Counted from the stretch's first letter, positions 11,891 through 23,832 are shown. The stretch is DNA of 64,000 nt from Posidonia oceanica (GCA_037176725.1 JAZBRS010000011.1:2294001-2358000); one strand, 5' to 3'. Translations and numbers: made by a program. Notes: a model not told the origin generated them from the sequence alone.

Positions 11891-13347
11891 TCATGAGCTT
11901 GCAATGGTCTCAGAGCAGGCATACGATGTTTTGCCAAGGAAAGGCAAGTTGCAAGCATGCAGGTCATCATAGACCACCCAATGGGGTGGGCGGCCAAAAC
12001 AGTAAAAAACGTAGGGCCCTTGAGCGAGGGTTTTGCAAAAATGATGATGCTAGGTTTTCAAAAGTGCTCATCCTTGGCCCTGGTTTTTGATAACAGGGAG
12101 AAAGGGAAGATAGATTCTTAATGCAGTTGTTGAGTTTTTTTTTGTGGTTTTGGACTTAAAGGAGCTGGTTGGTGAAAGGATGCTTCTGCACTACCTAATT
12201 CTGGAGATTCTTTAATCCTCGAGCAATGCCATGTCAAGTTGTGGTTGATGGCTCTCATTCTCACTCTTATGGAGTAGTTATGGATGAGGCCTCGATTTTG
12301 CTGAGTATAGACTTTAGCTGCATGCGAGTGGCAGAAGCATTGAATGTAGCTTTCTAGCCTCCGTCTTAACTCCTCGGGGATCAACTACCACTTTTGATGC
12401 TCTTAGAGTGATATTTATTTTCCCTTCATGAGTGACTGGATTTGCATCTGACTTTGCCAAGGAGATAGAGTTATTGCTTGCACAAGGGATTTGATCGTGC
12501 TGCTTCACTCGGAGGGTGGGGCCAGGCCCTCCAGATGATGAATCTCATGTTGAAGGCAAATCTTGTGCTACAGTTGGAGGTTAGGGTGGCTTCGATGCTT
12601 GTCTGTGTCGCTCCTCTCATGGGCACCTTCTTTCTTTAACTTCTGTTTTCATATTTCTTTTATGCCCGGGATGCATATCTTGTCATTTCGTTTGACTCAC
12701 ATGGTCTCAATTCTTTTAGATATGCAGTTACTTCGCCCTCTTGTGGTAGCAATCCCGGTGAGGAGTTAAAAGTTTGGCTATTCGGCATGCACCCTCAGCC
12801 TCTATTTTGTGGGCAGTCTCTGGCTATGCTCTGCTCGACCTTGGTTCTCTCCATATCTAGTGGACTCTCTCGATTTGATTGACCTTGCTCTTATATCTTG
12901 CATTGGATTTGGCGGGATCTTCTGATCTGCTCTAGATCACACTCATTCAGCCACATGCGATGAGAGAGCATTGCTCGAGTACGTGCACTGCGCTTGAATC
13001 GTCAGTACTTGGCATCCGCCCAGCGCTGCATATTGTCCAAAGCTCATTTTTCTTGGATTTTTGTGGATTTTGTAATTTTTATGGATTTTTTTTTAACAAA
13101 ACATAAAAATCGAAAACCAGCGAAAGCGAAAAGCATGTTTTTGTTATATTTGATTTTTTTGCTGTTTTTTTCTTCTTCTTTTTTGGGAAGCAGGAAATGA
13201 GGTGAGCATGCAATAAAGGCAAAAGCATATTTTTGGCATTTTGATGTTTTTATATTTTTTTATGGATTCTAACTAAGGCAAGAAAGAGTGAAAACAGAAA
13301 AAAAACTAAAAACAAAAGACTATGCAAGCAAAGAGAAGGTGGGAGGG
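11891..13347 (-). other. Conserved non-coding block of the family (E copy)
   Basis: No convincing ORF. Segments are conserved with B and A: the block around CTTGAGCGAGG/AAAGTGCTCATCCTTGG (12010-12090), GGATTCTTTAATCCTCGAGCAATGCCATG (as two words, 12205-12235), CTCGGAGGGTGGGGCCAGG (12509-12528) and a run of T-rich sequence with CATAAAAATCGAAA (13090-13150). Conservation among three diverged elements suggests a cis function or shared descent, not a protein. Confidence 0.6.
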
Positions 13348-13353
13348 ACTTAC
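13348..13353 (-). promoter_or_regulatory. Putative 5' splice donor after gag (E)
   Basis: ACTTAC on the plus strand gives GAGAG/GTAAGT on the element strand, directly after the CCTCGGGATT-containing end of the gag region. The same donor follows gag in A (42902) and B (27241). Ogre elements are known to splice an intron downstream of gag-pro; the use of this site is inferred. Confidence 0.5.
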
Positions 13354-14600
13354 CTCTCAGCAACCTCGGGATTAAGGTGCTCGAATCGCTCCCGTGTTGC
13401 TGGTGCTGCCGTGGTGGCTCTAGTTGTGTGCTCTCCCCTCCTTGCAAAGTTGTTCAAACTGACTCAGGAAGAGGGGACACTGGAAAGATGAGGTGGCTAG
13501 GAGAGCTAGAGCCACTCGAAAGGTAGGGTCAAAAGAAGGTTCTAGGGGAGAATCAGAAGGAGCGAGGTTGACCTTGAATGCATTGCAATCAGGTGAAGGT
13601 TGTCCAAGAGTGTCGACGATAACGACTCCATCGTCGATTAAGTCCTAGATAGCATCTTTCAAGGTTAAGCACCGATCCATTGTGTGCTTCGCAACTCGAT
13701 GAAAATCACAATAAGCGGTAAGGTCATACCACTTGGGGAGCGGGTTGGGCAATAGACGTGGAATTGTCTCCTTTAGCAGGGGTCAGACCATGGGAAGGAT
13801 CGTGTTGAGGGACTCCTCCAAAGGGGTGTAATCCTACGACTAACGTGGAGGCCTCCGTCGTGATCTTTGGTCCAAAACACCCTAACAGGCCAAGACAACC
13901 ACATGCCCAGAATGTGCAGTGGGAGCAGAAGATGGAGGTTGTGTAGGGACAGAGAACTTGACCGTTCCAACATCGACGTGGTCCTGAATTGCGCACTTCA
14001 TGGTGTAGCAAGTGTCTGTCGAATGCCCGGCGGTTCGATGGAATTTGTAGAAGAGGTTTGGCTTATACCACCGTGGAAGGGGGTCCGGTGGCGCACGAAC
14101 CTCTGGGAACGTTAACAAATGGGCAACCTTGGGGAAGAAAGAGCTGAGTGACTCACCCAAAAGCGTGAATTCCCAAGGTTGATGCTGAGCACACTTCCCC
14201 TCCAGTTACGGCTCTTGAGGAATAGGGATCATAGAGGGCGTCGGAAAACCAGAGAGCACTACCGGAACAAGTGCTGAAAGAGCAAGGGATGAGGTAGCAA
14301 GAGTAGATAGCTGGCTCTAAATGGCTTGAACTAGGGCCTACATCTCTTGAGCCAACCGAGACATGGATTCAACTAGTTGGGATAGGGTAGCAAGGGCAGT
14401 GGATCCAAAGGACACAGGAAACTCTAATGCAGGCACAACAAGATCAGGTTAGACCATCGAAGGCATGATAGGAGAGTCTAAGGGAGGTACAAATTGTGCC
14501 TTAGCACGAGGTGCTGAAGACAGACTCACAGGCAGAGCAAAAGGAGGACCAAAGGTGGGCACAGCTGACGAAGGACACAACGATATCACAAAGGGGATGC
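13354..14600 (-). pseudogene. Degenerate gag of element E
   Basis: Read on the minus strand, a broken frame starts near 14600 with a Pro/Ser/Ala-rich N-terminal part. It continues to PPDPLPRWYKPNLFYKFHR and GHSTDTC (about 14000-14060), then to a second knuckle-like motif AYCDFHRVAKHTMDRC (about 13675-13720). A and B have one such motif each. The central retrotransposon Gag domain seen in A (FDKYNGKGYPISHLKMYCGD) is missing between the N-terminal and knuckle parts. Several in-frame TAG stops sit where glutamine would be natural (for example just before ALVQAI). It cannot make a full Gag. The frame assignment is mine by eye. Confidence 0.6.
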
Positions 14601-14604
14601 TAGG

Positions 14605-14700
14605 ACAGGTTTTTGGTTTTGGGTAGTGCCTCGTCGCAGTTGGAGCAAGCTCTTCCGAAGGAGTCCGTCGACAAAATGTCTCAAAATCAGGGTGACTATA
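14605..14700 (-). mobile_element. Remnant of 5' LTR start, element E
   Basis: About 95 bp matching 6836-6930 (TAGTGCCTCG, TTGGAGCAAGCTCTTCCG, CTCAAAATCAGGGTG). It ends GGTGACTATA where the left LTR has GGTGTCCACA. Sequence to the right is unrelated, so this is the right edge of E. Confidence 0.65.
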
Positions 14701-16575
14701 GTAGGTGTTGGCAGTGTGTGCTCATGTGGGGAGGAGGGAGTTTCTTCGCCGATGACCACCTTCCCATCGTGTTTTTTACTCGTGGAGGTAAGCTTTTGGC
14801 TCGTTAGTTGTTGGGTTCACTCTTCCATTCCATGCATGCATGAGTACTGGCTTTTTCTTTGGTGGATGGTTGTCAGTGGGATATGGGTGGCTCGTGCATG
14901 TTCAATTGGAGGATCGAGTTGTGGTTCTTGGAGCTCTGGCATTGAAGATTGCCGACGGTTGGTGTTGTGTTGCTTTGTTTTTGGGTTGTGTGGCTTGTTT
15001 CGAGGTACACACACCATCAATCCTTCGTTTCGTGCATGTAATCTTGTAGAATGATGATGCTTGTTATCATCTTGTTGTTTGGGAGGTTTGTCTTATTTTT
15101 AGAAGATTTTTCAATATTTTTACAATGATTTTATCATTGGGTTGCATTCTCGGGTTCACTATTCATCATGTATATATGTTGGCTTCGATCTATGATATCT
15201 TAAGCTATGCATACCAGATCTTTGTGTTTTTTATTTCAATTGGTAGATAATCTTGATATCTTTGTTTTGGTATATAATATTTGATTTTTGGTTTGATGTG
15301 GTGAGATCTGGGAGTTGTTTTCGAGCTTGCAGTTAAGCTCTATTTGTTTTACTGATGGCGTGGGAGACAAGTGCATAATTATGGCACATGTCCCTGGTGC
15401 ATAATTGTGGTGTGTATTGTTGCTGCGAATTTTGTCCTGATAGTAAATCCGACCTATTTTTCAAGGGCTATGTTTTGATCCTAAGAATGGTTTTGAATTG
15501 TGAAAATGTTCTCAAAATGGTTTGAGAAAAATGTTGAGAATGTTTGTGAAAAGATTTTTCTGCGGTTTTGTTGTGGACCAAGAAGCCAGAGGGTCATGTT
15601 GCTGGGACCATGGGATATGACGATATTCCTGGGTGATCTAGCACAAAGCCTAGGTTGAGGTTCTAAGACTAAGAGGCTGTAGGTAAGTGTCGTCAGATCC
15701 TAGAGGTATGACACTCCTAGATTGGCATTCACGAGATTGAGACTGAGGTCCGCAGGCTGAGGTGCTAGCTAGACTTAGAGGTATGATACACTAGTTGCTT
15801 CAGATGTTGAGACTTGGGGTGCTAGCTAGACCCAGAGGTTAGAGACTCTGGTTGCTCTAGGCACTGAGACTAGGACGTCGAGAGGGCAGACTCTACACAA
15901 TTTGGGCTGGTACGGGTAATTGCACGTGCCCCATTTGTAGTGACATCTTTAGAGAGGACAGCTTTCCCAAGGAGGGTTAGCATTGTTGAGAGTCCTCTAG
16001 AGAGGTTGGGCTTCGGGATACATAGGCTCCTCACAGGGTGGCTTGTCCGTGGCAGTGCAGTGCACCTCAATGGCATCTTGTGGCCATAGTCGGTTGCTTG
16101 GCATAGGGCAACAAGACTCAGTTTTCTGCTTGTGTGGCATCGTGTTTTTGCTAAGGTTTTGGTCTGTGTGACTCAAGTTTGTTTTGGGGAGATGTCATTT
16201 TTAGAGTTTGGCTTGCTCCCGAGCTATTTATTGTTTTACAGCAATGGTTAAAGGTTTCGATGTTATGATTCTGGATTTGTTTGGCTCTTGACAAGTTTTG
16301 TACTCCAATTTGTATGTTTTTTGTGTGGAGTGTGTGCTAGGTGACCTTTTTGGTGATCATTCATTTGTGCTTTTTGGTTTTTAGTTTGTAGGTGCAGATG
16401 AGTAGCAGACTTTTCTCTAGTGCATATAGCAAGAGTCACATAACCGCACACTACAGGTTTCTGAGTAGATAGTTCTTTAATTAGCCTTTGATTTTATGAT
16501 AATTGAGTATTATATTATGTTTAAAATTGTTTAGGCTAATATTTTGGATTGTAGCAACTGGAGTCGTTACTCCTG
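14701..16575. other. Older non-coding DNA, probably decayed retrotransposon
   Basis: No recognisable gene. GT-rich sequence with small unconvincing frames (14626-15054). Around 15640-15880 there are three loose repeats containing GTGCTAGCTAGAC and AGAGGTATGA. It is the host DNA for element E and leads into the plus-strand ORF at 16627. No LTR boundary was found. Confidence 0.4.
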
Positions 16576-16626
16576 TTGGGGCTCCATTTTGTGGCACTAG
16601 CCGTCCATCGGTTGATCACACGGCAC

Positions 16627-17232
16627 ATGGAAGACCCAAATCTCCAGAAAGGCCTCCATGCTTTAGAGAAGGATGAACTCTCTCAACAGCTCAAAGAGGC
16701 CCTAAGCCATGTTGAGGATGCTAAGAGAAGCCTCAAGAACACTAACAAACGCCTCGAGGAAGTATCCACCATAGTTGAGAACCTATTGGCTCAGCTTGGG
16801 AATAGCTGTCAAATAGTTGATTGCATGACGAAAAGGGTCAAAGAGCTCGTCGACATGAAGAAAGCCATCAACACCGAAGCCAAACAAGTTGTTGAAGCTG
16901 CTAAGAAATGTCTAAAGGATGTCGAACGTCGAGTTAGGGATGCGATCATGAATTATTGCCATTCCTCCTCATTCAAGCAAGACTACTCTAGATTTGTCTT
17001 CGTAGTTCTTCACAAAGGCCACGAGACTGTTTCTCAGCTATATCTAGGTCTAGATTTCTTTGCCATTCTAGATAGTCTTCTAGATGACGAGGGCGAGGAT
17101 GATGGTGGGGAAGATGAGGCTAGTGAGGATGGGGCATCAGGTGAGGTGAGCAGAGCAGACGAAGTGACAGGCGACCAACCCCCAGGTGGTGACGAAGAAA
17201 AAGATGTTTCCCCTATGGCAGGTGGCGCCTAA
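16627..17232 (+). CDS. Coiled-coil protein fragment, likely a plant retrotransposon accessory ORF
   Basis: Open for 218 codons from a TTG at 16576; the first ATG is at 16627 (201 residues). Residues about 15-110 are heptad-rich and charged (EKDELSQQLKEALSHVEDAK, KKAINTEAKQVVEAAKKCLK), a clear coiled coil. Then comes SSFKQDYSRFVFVVLHKGHE with LYLGLDF, a layout typical of the C-terminal end of plant proteins annotated as putative gypsy-type transposon proteins (a short SS-FK-D...GHE/GFE...YP-LDL box after a coiled coil). The tail is very acidic (LDDEGEDDGGEDEASEDG) and ends in GGA before TAA. The N-terminal domain of that family is not visible upstream, so this is a truncated or decayed copy. 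The family assignment is from memory of the pattern and is moderate. Confidence 0.5.
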   Translation: MEDPNLQKGLHALEKDELSQQLKEALSHVEDAKRSLKNTNKRLEEVSTIVENLLAQLGNSCQIVDCMTKRVKELVDMKKAINTEAKQVVEAAKKCLKDVERRVRDAIMNYCHSSSFKQDYSRFVFVVLHKGHETVSQLYLGLDFFAILDSLLDDEGEDDGGEDEASEDGASGEVSRADEVTGDQPPGGDEEKDVSPMAGGA

Positions 17233-17249
17233 TTTTTTTTTCTATTGTA

Positions 17250-17340
17250 CAGCCATAAGACCTTAACACATGAACAATTTGTATGGCCATAAGGCCTTTT
17301 ACACATATGAACACTTTGTCTATATGGCCATAAGGCCTTC
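17250..17340 (+). repeat. Three copies of TATGGCCATAAGGCCTT
   Basis: Short tandem units with a near-palindromic GGCCATAAGGCC core just after the stop of the coiled-coil ORF, spaced about 32-40 bp. They could sit in its 3' untranslated region. No function can be assigned. Confidence 0.6.
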
Positions 17341-18240
17341 AACATGTTGGCTTTATTTCTTGTGCTGATTAACCTTGTGTTTATGACGTAACTCATTAAT
17401 CTATATGGCTAAGGTTCGTCCAGAGTTCATAGCCATGACATCCCTGTCATGTATTTGGAATCATGTGTTCGAGGGTTGGATTCATGATCCACTCACCTAC
17501 TGGGCAGCTCTATCTCAAAGATTTGGGTTCGTGACCCGTTCTCCTGAAGCTCCTGTGCCTCTATGGGTTGGATTTGTGATCCAATTGCCTACTGTGGACG
17601 TGGATTTGGGGGTGTGTAGATGAAGTGAAGGAGATGGCGCTTCCACGACGTCGTCTACTTGTTGTGATTGCCACTTGTCAATTTGCAATGCTGGCTGACA
17701 AGATGCCTGGGGGAGATGTGGATGATGTGGGTCGTCGGCTCACTGGATCAACGGCAAGAAGTCGTCCAGCGGTGTCCTCGTGCTATGTGAGCGTATTTCT
17801 TTTCTTCAAAATAAACAGAATAGATCTAGGTAAGTCTGGATGTAGTAAACAGATCAGATAAACAAGAAATAACGTAAATAAATGCAACTGATACTAATTG
17901 GGGGTGGTTCCCCGCATGCATATGCTATGGGTCCTAATTAAGGAATGCAATAATAAAAATAAAATAGATTGGAAGAAATACTCCCTTCACCCTCATGCTC
18001 TATGGCATGGAGTGAGGAAGTGGAGGCATGGACGGAGCTCTGGCTAAGCTATGATCTCTGGGATCAGATCTCTGGGAACTAAAATAGATGATCTCTAGGA
18101 TCTAAGGTTTCTCATATTAGTTTTGACAGAGTGGAGGCTAGGGGTCTCTCTCTTGATCTAGAAAAATGGCTCCGATTACTTCAAAAAATCTCTCCCCTAA
18201 TTCTCAAAAATGCCTCCCCAGGCGCAGCAGCTCTCGAGGC

Positions 18241-18251
18241 CTTTTTATAAA
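18241..18251 (-). promoter_or_regulatory. TATA box in F LTR
   Basis: TTATAAAAAGG on the minus strand, followed downstream by CCTCGAGAGCTGC and CT/GA-rich leader-like sequence. Position within the LTR fits a U3 promoter. Confidence 0.45.
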
Positions 18252-19119
18252 GGTGTAGGTTCGAGTGGATAATATCTAGGAACTTTCTAGAGACAAATTT
18301 TAAATTAAAATGGATATTTTACCTAGTTGCTGCTAGAACGGGCGACAGGCACAAATATCCTATTTTAATGACGTGGAGATGACGTGGAAGTCCGCTGTGC
18401 GGGCAACAGAATCGTCCACGTCAGCTAGTCACCGCTTCGTGCGGTGCCTATCCCCAAAGATCTTTATTTTTCAAAAATAAAATCCTAACTGATTAGCCAC
18501 GAGCCTAGGGGTCTTATCCTTTGACCTAATCCACGCTCATAATTGCTGCAACAACCTGGATTTTAATCTTTGATTTTAAATTCAGTTTTTGAATTAAAGA
18601 TATATGATATACTCATTTAAAACAAGATAATTAATTCAAAATATTATCCTAAGCTCAAATAAAGATCGTCATCCATTTTCCTAGGACTTTCCCTAATTAA
18701 ATAACATGATATATGCTACATCATATATTTATGTTCATAAAAAAACCGTAGGAATAATATTAGTCATGGGAAAAATGTTGTAATACATTATATAGGTCCC
18801 ATATATCATATGAATGCCCAAGATGACAAAATTAATCAAGAGAGAGGTGCAAGATACTTGTCGCCTCTATGTGCGGTGACATCCCTAGTCGTCTATCTCA
18901 CTGGCGATCAAGAATGCTGCCTATCTACGCGGTGATGGGCCTAGTCACCTTTGTGAAGGGCGATTAGAAATGATGCCTTATAGAGGGGCAACAAGGTGGT
19001 CTTTCTGCATTTTGAACCCTGTCTTTTATATTAATTTAGAGAAACATGATAAAAACCAGGAAAACTTCAGAATTTCCATGAAATCATAAAAACATCTTCT
19101 TTAACATAAAGAAACTCAA

Positions 19120-19340
19120 ATCTGCCATTGATTTGAGCGGAATGAGAGCATTAACTCTGCCACAGTTAATGAACTCTCACCGAATAAGGTTAAAGGGACT
19201 CAAACTTGCCACTAGTTTGAGTAGAATAAGAGTGTTAACTCTGCCACAGCTAACAGACTTAAATTGAGAAAAAGTGTTGAAGGCACTCAAACTTGTCACT
19301 GGTTTGAGTGTGTCAGCTCTGCCACAACTAACGACCTTGA
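19120..19340. repeat. Tandem ~75-115 bp units in F LTR
   Basis: Three units with CTCAAACTTGCCACTAGTTTG, AGAGTGTTAACTCTGCCACA and GCTAACAGACTT-like words (starts near 19108, 19199 and 19278). CAAACTTGCCACTAGTTTG is itself an inverted repeat. Confidence 0.7.
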
Positions 19341-19485
19341 ATCAAGTAAAATTAGGCAATGTCTTTAATCAAATCATGAAAAAAACTGGAAAATGTGTTA
19401 TTAGGCCTTAGTTATGTGATTTAGGGCACCTCAAAGGTTCCTATCCTTAATGGACGTTGGGAAATGCGAAATTTGGATATCTACA

Positions 19486-19499
19486 GATGCCCCTCCTTG
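19486..19499 (-). other. Polypurine tract of element F
   Basis: GATGCCCCTCCTTG, the reverse complement of CAAGGAGGGGCATC, abuts the LTR start at 19485. Confidence 0.7.
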
Positions 19500-19825
19500 G
19501 AGTTGATCTTGGAACAAGATCGGCTCCAAGGTAAGAACAATGTCCCATTGAGCATTTCCTGAAGAGGGGAGCTCCGTCTCAAACAATCTGCCACTAGGGG
19601 TAACTAATTAAAGAAAATAGAAAAAGAAGGGGTGAACAAACTCAGTTACGGGACATTATTTGTAGCGATCCTGGGAGCTCACGACCGTCCATGCATGCTA
19701 CCAGAGCTTGCGTGCACCGATCGGAATCAGGTTCACTATTAGTGGGTGGTCCGAGGAGGAAACCTGACTCAAAACACCGAAAACAGGGGCGAAAAGCCAA
19801 AGGGAAAAAGAAAGAAAAGATAAAA

Positions 19826-19836
19826 GGGAGTCGCCA
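19826..19836 (-). other. Relic primer-site motif inside B 3' LTR
   Basis: GGGAGTCGCCA is TGGCGACTCCC on the element strand, about 165 bp from the LTR end at 19661, followed by ATCATGTCTATTA in place of the usual ACCGTGTCTATTA. Confidence 0.6.
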
Positions 19837-20369
19837 TCATGTCTATTAAGTTGGGAGACAAGGAAAACCAGGGAAATGCATGGAGGAACATGCAAGACCA
19901 CACAAAAAGATGCAATGCAATGCAATGCTATGCAAAGAAGATGACTTGTGCCAAGGACGAGGGCAAAAGGGTCAATGCGGGCTAGAGAAAGGGTAAGGAC
20001 TCCTATTACGTGTGGGGAAGGTGTTAGGCACCCCCGACACACCCAAGGAATTGGTCTTTCTAGGCTTACGCTCGCTTATGAGGGACAATGCATGCTTTGA
20101 ATGCCTGCTAAATGATGTGCTTGAATGCTTAAATGCTAGGTATGCTGTGATTACATGCTCAAATGTGTGTTCTAAACGATGCTGTGCACAAGGAAAGTAA
20201 ACGTGCAACCTATGTGCTCAGCAACGCTGTCTGTGTTCCGAACCGGGCGGACCCTAGTTCATGAGAACTCCAGACAGTAAGCATCACTGCCCTAATGCAA
20301 ATGCAAGCGATTAAAACAAAACGGCGAGGAAAACCAAGCAGATGCAAGCGGCATGCAAGGGAAAACGAG

Positions 20370-20480
20370 AGATGGCACGCAAAATGGTGCAAAGCTAGCG
20401 AAAATGGGAGCGAGCACGCAAAATGGTGCGAAAACAGGCAAAAACAGATGTTGGCATGCAAAATGGTGCAAAAACGATAA
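20370..20480 (-). repeat. 30-bp LTR units (3-4 copies), B
   Basis: GGCACGCAAAATGGTGCRAAA units, the reverse complement of the TTGCACCATTTTGCGTGCC repeat of A's LTRs. Confidence 0.7.
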
Positions 20481-23400
20481 TAGGTATGCAAAACGATGCA
20501 TGCAATGCAAATGGGAATGCAATGGATGCTATGCATGCAAAAATGCAAGAAAAGGATCTAAATGTAGTTTTGAAAACTTGTAGGACCTAAGTGTAATGCC
20601 AAGAAAGCATGCAAACATGCAAAAGTTGAAAACTGGGTCCAATATGCAATTTCAAAAAACAATGGGACCTTAAAATAATGCAATGTTGTTTAAAAATGCA
20701 AATTAAGTGATGTATGCTTGCAAAATGGACTGATATGCAATTACAGCATTTTTATGGGATTTATGCAATGCAATATAGTTTAAATCATGATGTAAATGAA
20801 ATCTAACAACTACAGAGGACTGATGTGCAATTAAACTATTTTTCTGGGTTTTATAGCAATGCAATATAGTTTAAATGCTAATTTAATTGAAATGCATGAA
20901 CTATGGTTGGACTAAAATGCAAATAATGCAACCTGTAGGAGTTTTATGCAATGTAATAAGATAATAAATGCAAATTAAATGATCTGATCAATCAACAGAG
21001 GATTAAAATGCAAATAAAGTAAACTGGAGGGCCTTTATGCAATGTAGTAAGGTTTAAATGCAGAAATAAATCAAACATCAATTGACAGAGGACTGATTTG
21101 CAAAAATAAATAACCTGCGGAATTAAATGCAATGTAATAAAGTTAAAAAATGGAATTAAATCAAACTTCTACTGAAACAGGACCTGAAAGTAAATAAAGT
21201 AACTTACTGTAATTAAATTCAATGCATCAATTGAAATAAAAATTAAAACTTTATAAATGAACAGTGAACAGTTGGCAGAAACTTCTCCCCGCCTGCGCTG
21301 GAGAAGGGGGCGGACCACGGCGGAGTGGAGACATCAGCGAGCTGTAGGGGACCACCCTGGAGCTCGGGGGAGGGTCGGGGGCGCATGACGGCGATCGGAG
21401 CGGGCTGGCGACACCGGCGGAGCTCTGTAGAGGGTGCTGAAGGTCGTGCAGGTGCTATGGGCGTCGGCAGCACAAGGGGAGCACAGGGCTGTGCTCCTGG
21501 GACCTCGACGAAGCTCTAGGGACGATCGGCGGAGCTGAAGCAGGCCAGAAGTGCAGTGGCATGGCGGAGGCTCACTAGAGAAGATGAACAGTAGCAGCGG
21601 CATGAAAAGCGCACTAAAGCCCTAAACCTAAACCTAAACAGCTAGGAAGCAAGACTAGGCCTAAACTAAGCTACGGGTGGAGTTGATTACCTGCGGGGCC
21701 GGCTGAGACGTGCCACCGACCTCGGTGGGTTGAGCTGCTGGAGCAATCCAGAGGAGTTGCAGGAGGTCTGAGGTAGCTCCTGGTGTGCTCAGAGTCGAGT
21801 TGCGCAGGGGTGCGGAGCTCAGGTTGCTGGGGTGTTCTGTGGCTCTCTTGGCTGAAGGGGGAGCTCCGGTGGCTAGGTGGAGGTTCCAGGAGCGTGATGG
21901 AGGGCTCGAATTGGGGCTGTGATGGCTTTGGAGTGAGGTGTGATTTTTTGGAGTTTCGGGCAGAAGGAGGCTCACAAGTGTTTGTGGTGGATTTCTGGGG
22001 CCACAGAGGGTTTGAGGGTGAGGTATTGGTCGGCTTGTGATGGTGGTGGTTCAGTGAGTTGGCTGGGGAAGTTTGGGTGGATGGTGAAGGCTATGGGGTG
22101 AGGTGTGAGTTCTGGAAGTGTGTTCTGGGTTGTAGGAGAGGAAATGGTGTTTTGGGGCGGTTTCTGAGTGGCTTGGGCTCTGGTTTCTTTTGGTTCTGGA
22201 ATTGCACAAGGAGAAGAAGGACTCTGGGTGTGTTGGGTGTGTGTTTTGGGTTTTCTAGGGTCGTTCCTCTCTTCTCCTCCCTCTGGTCTGTGTTTGAGTG
22301 GGTGTGTGTGTGTGGTGAGCTGGGAAGCTTGCAGGTGGGCAAAAATGGAGCTTTGGGTTCTGGGAGCGAAAACTGGGAATTCTGCTACTCTCTCCGGTTG
22401 CTCACCAATTGGAAGGGAAGATGGGGTGTTGGTTTTTGATCTGGGCTGGCACTTGATTGAAGTGGCAGGAGGCATAGGTCTGGCTTGTTTGCATGTGGTC
22501 CGCTGGCAATGGCAGAGGGTGGAGTGGTCTGTTAAGGCCGGCGAAAGGTGGTTGTGTAGAAGGTGGAGTGTGATGAAGTGTGAGGGGCTTGTGAGAGGCT
22601 TGTGAGTGCAGGTGATGGAGTGTTGCTGTGTTGGTTGGGTGTTGTGAGTGTTTGAGTGTTGCAGGCTTTTGAAGCAGAGGGAAAAGGAGGGAAGAAGAGG
22701 AGGAGATGATCGTTGGCCGTGGGCTGAAGAAGGAAAGAAAGAATAAGAAGGAGGTCTGTGAAAAAATGAGAAGGAAAAAAAAGAAAAGGAGGAAGGAAGG
22801 AGGGAAAGAAAATGAGAGGAGAAAAAGAAGATTGGGTTGTGGGTCGGGCCTGTGTTGGTGTTGGGAGAAAAAAAAAGAAATAAAGAAGGGAAGTGGGCCG
22901 GACTAAAAATGGCTTCGGGGGGGAAATGAGAAGAAAAAGAAAAGAAGGGGGAAAAGGGAAGGAAAAGAGGAAGAGAAAGAAGGAAGGAAAAAAAAAGGGG
23001 GAAAAGAGTGTTAGTGGGCTTGGGCTTTGGGCTTAGGTTTGAAAAAGAAGGAAATAGAGTGGGCTTGGGTGAAAAAGAAATGGAAAGAAAGAAAGAAAGA
23101 AAGAAAGAAAGAAGAAAGGAGGAAAGAAAGGGAAAGAGGATATTTAAAAATCAAATAAGATGGAATAAAATAAAATAAAAATAGAAATAAAATAGGAGGA
23201 AGGAAGGGGAAGAAGTGAGGAGGAGCAAGAGTGGGCTGGGCCCATTGGGGAGCAAGAAAAGAAAAAGGAAGAGAGGAAAAGAAGGAGAAAAGGAGAAAAG
23301 GATAATGAGGAGAGAGAAAAGGATAATGAGGAGAGAAAGAAGGATAATGGCTTAGATTTGGAAGGGGTTTTGTGTGAGTGTGTGACCTAGGGTTTTGGGA

Positions 23401-23832
23401 GGTTTTTCCTAGGGTTTTTGCTAGGTTTTTTTCTAGGGTTTTGCTAGGGTTTAGGTGTAGTTTTACCTAGGGTTTTCTAGGGTTTTAAATGTGATTGTTT
23501 TCCTAGAGTTTGAAGGGGATTTCCTTGGGTTTTTTGGATGGGTTTTCCTAAGGTTTTGCATTGCTTTTTCCAAGGTTTTGAATGTGTAATTTTCTAGGTC
23601 TTGATGAAGTGTTTTTCCTAGGGTTTTAGAAGTGATTTTCTAGGGTTTTTGGGATTGTTTTCTTGGGTTTGGTTTTAGGGTTCTAAAGTTTTTAATTTTT
23701 TTTGGTTTTTGGGTGAGGGTTTTCTAAGTTAGAAAAATGGATGTGGTTTTGGGTTTGGTTTTAGGATTTAGGGTTGTGAAGCCACCAAAGAGAGAGAGAG
23801 CCCCAAAAAATCGAAAAAATGGGGTGTCAACA

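Larger units (their letters stand above)
5352..14700 (-). mobile_element. Element E: decayed non-autonomous Ogre-like element with satellite-like interior
   Basis: Minus-strand element. Its 3' LTR start is at 6930 (reverse complement TGTGGACACCCC), next to the reverse-complemented purine tract GATGCCCCTCC at 6931. The interior runs right from there: a 160-bp direct duplication, GATGC-rich repeats, a large ~100-bp array, conserved non-coding sequence, a splice-donor motif and a degenerate gag. At 14605-14700 it returns to the LTR start sequence (same words as 6850-6930: TAGTGCCTCG, GGAGCAAGCTCTT, CTCAAAATC), so one deletion removed the gag start, leader, primer site and nearly all of the 5' LTR. 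The left part of the 3' LTR is lost at element G. No pol is present. Confidence 0.75.
17700..19485 (-). mobile_element. Element F: 3' LTR (left edge uncertain)
   Basis: The right edge TTTGGATATCTACA at 19472-19485 (reverse complement TGTAGATATCCAAA) is followed immediately by the reverse-complemented purine tract GATGCCCCTCCTTGG. That is the same layout as in A, B and E. On the minus strand a TATA motif (TTATAAAAAGG, 18241-18251) lies about 1.24 kb inside the LTR. The left edge could not be fixed; a weak primer-like TGGCAATCACAAC on the minus strand near 17664-17676 suggests it is close to 17.7 kb. Element B is inserted 175 bp into the interior. Confidence 0.55.
19661..23832 (-). mobile_element. 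3' LTR of element B (4172 bp)
   Basis: Edges TGTAGCGATCC (19661) and GGGGTGTCAACA (ends 23832). Blocks mirror A's LTR in reverse: terminal block 19661-20290, few 30-bp units (20370-20480), A/T-rich minisatellite 20560-21240, GC-rich block 21290-21720, G/T-rich 21780-22680, GA-rich tract 22690-23340 with an (AAAG)n run near 23090-23115, and a TAGGGTTTT-rich part 23380-23790. Frames in the GC- and GT-rich parts (for example 21972-22475) are not conserved as proteins and are not called. Confidence 0.85.
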
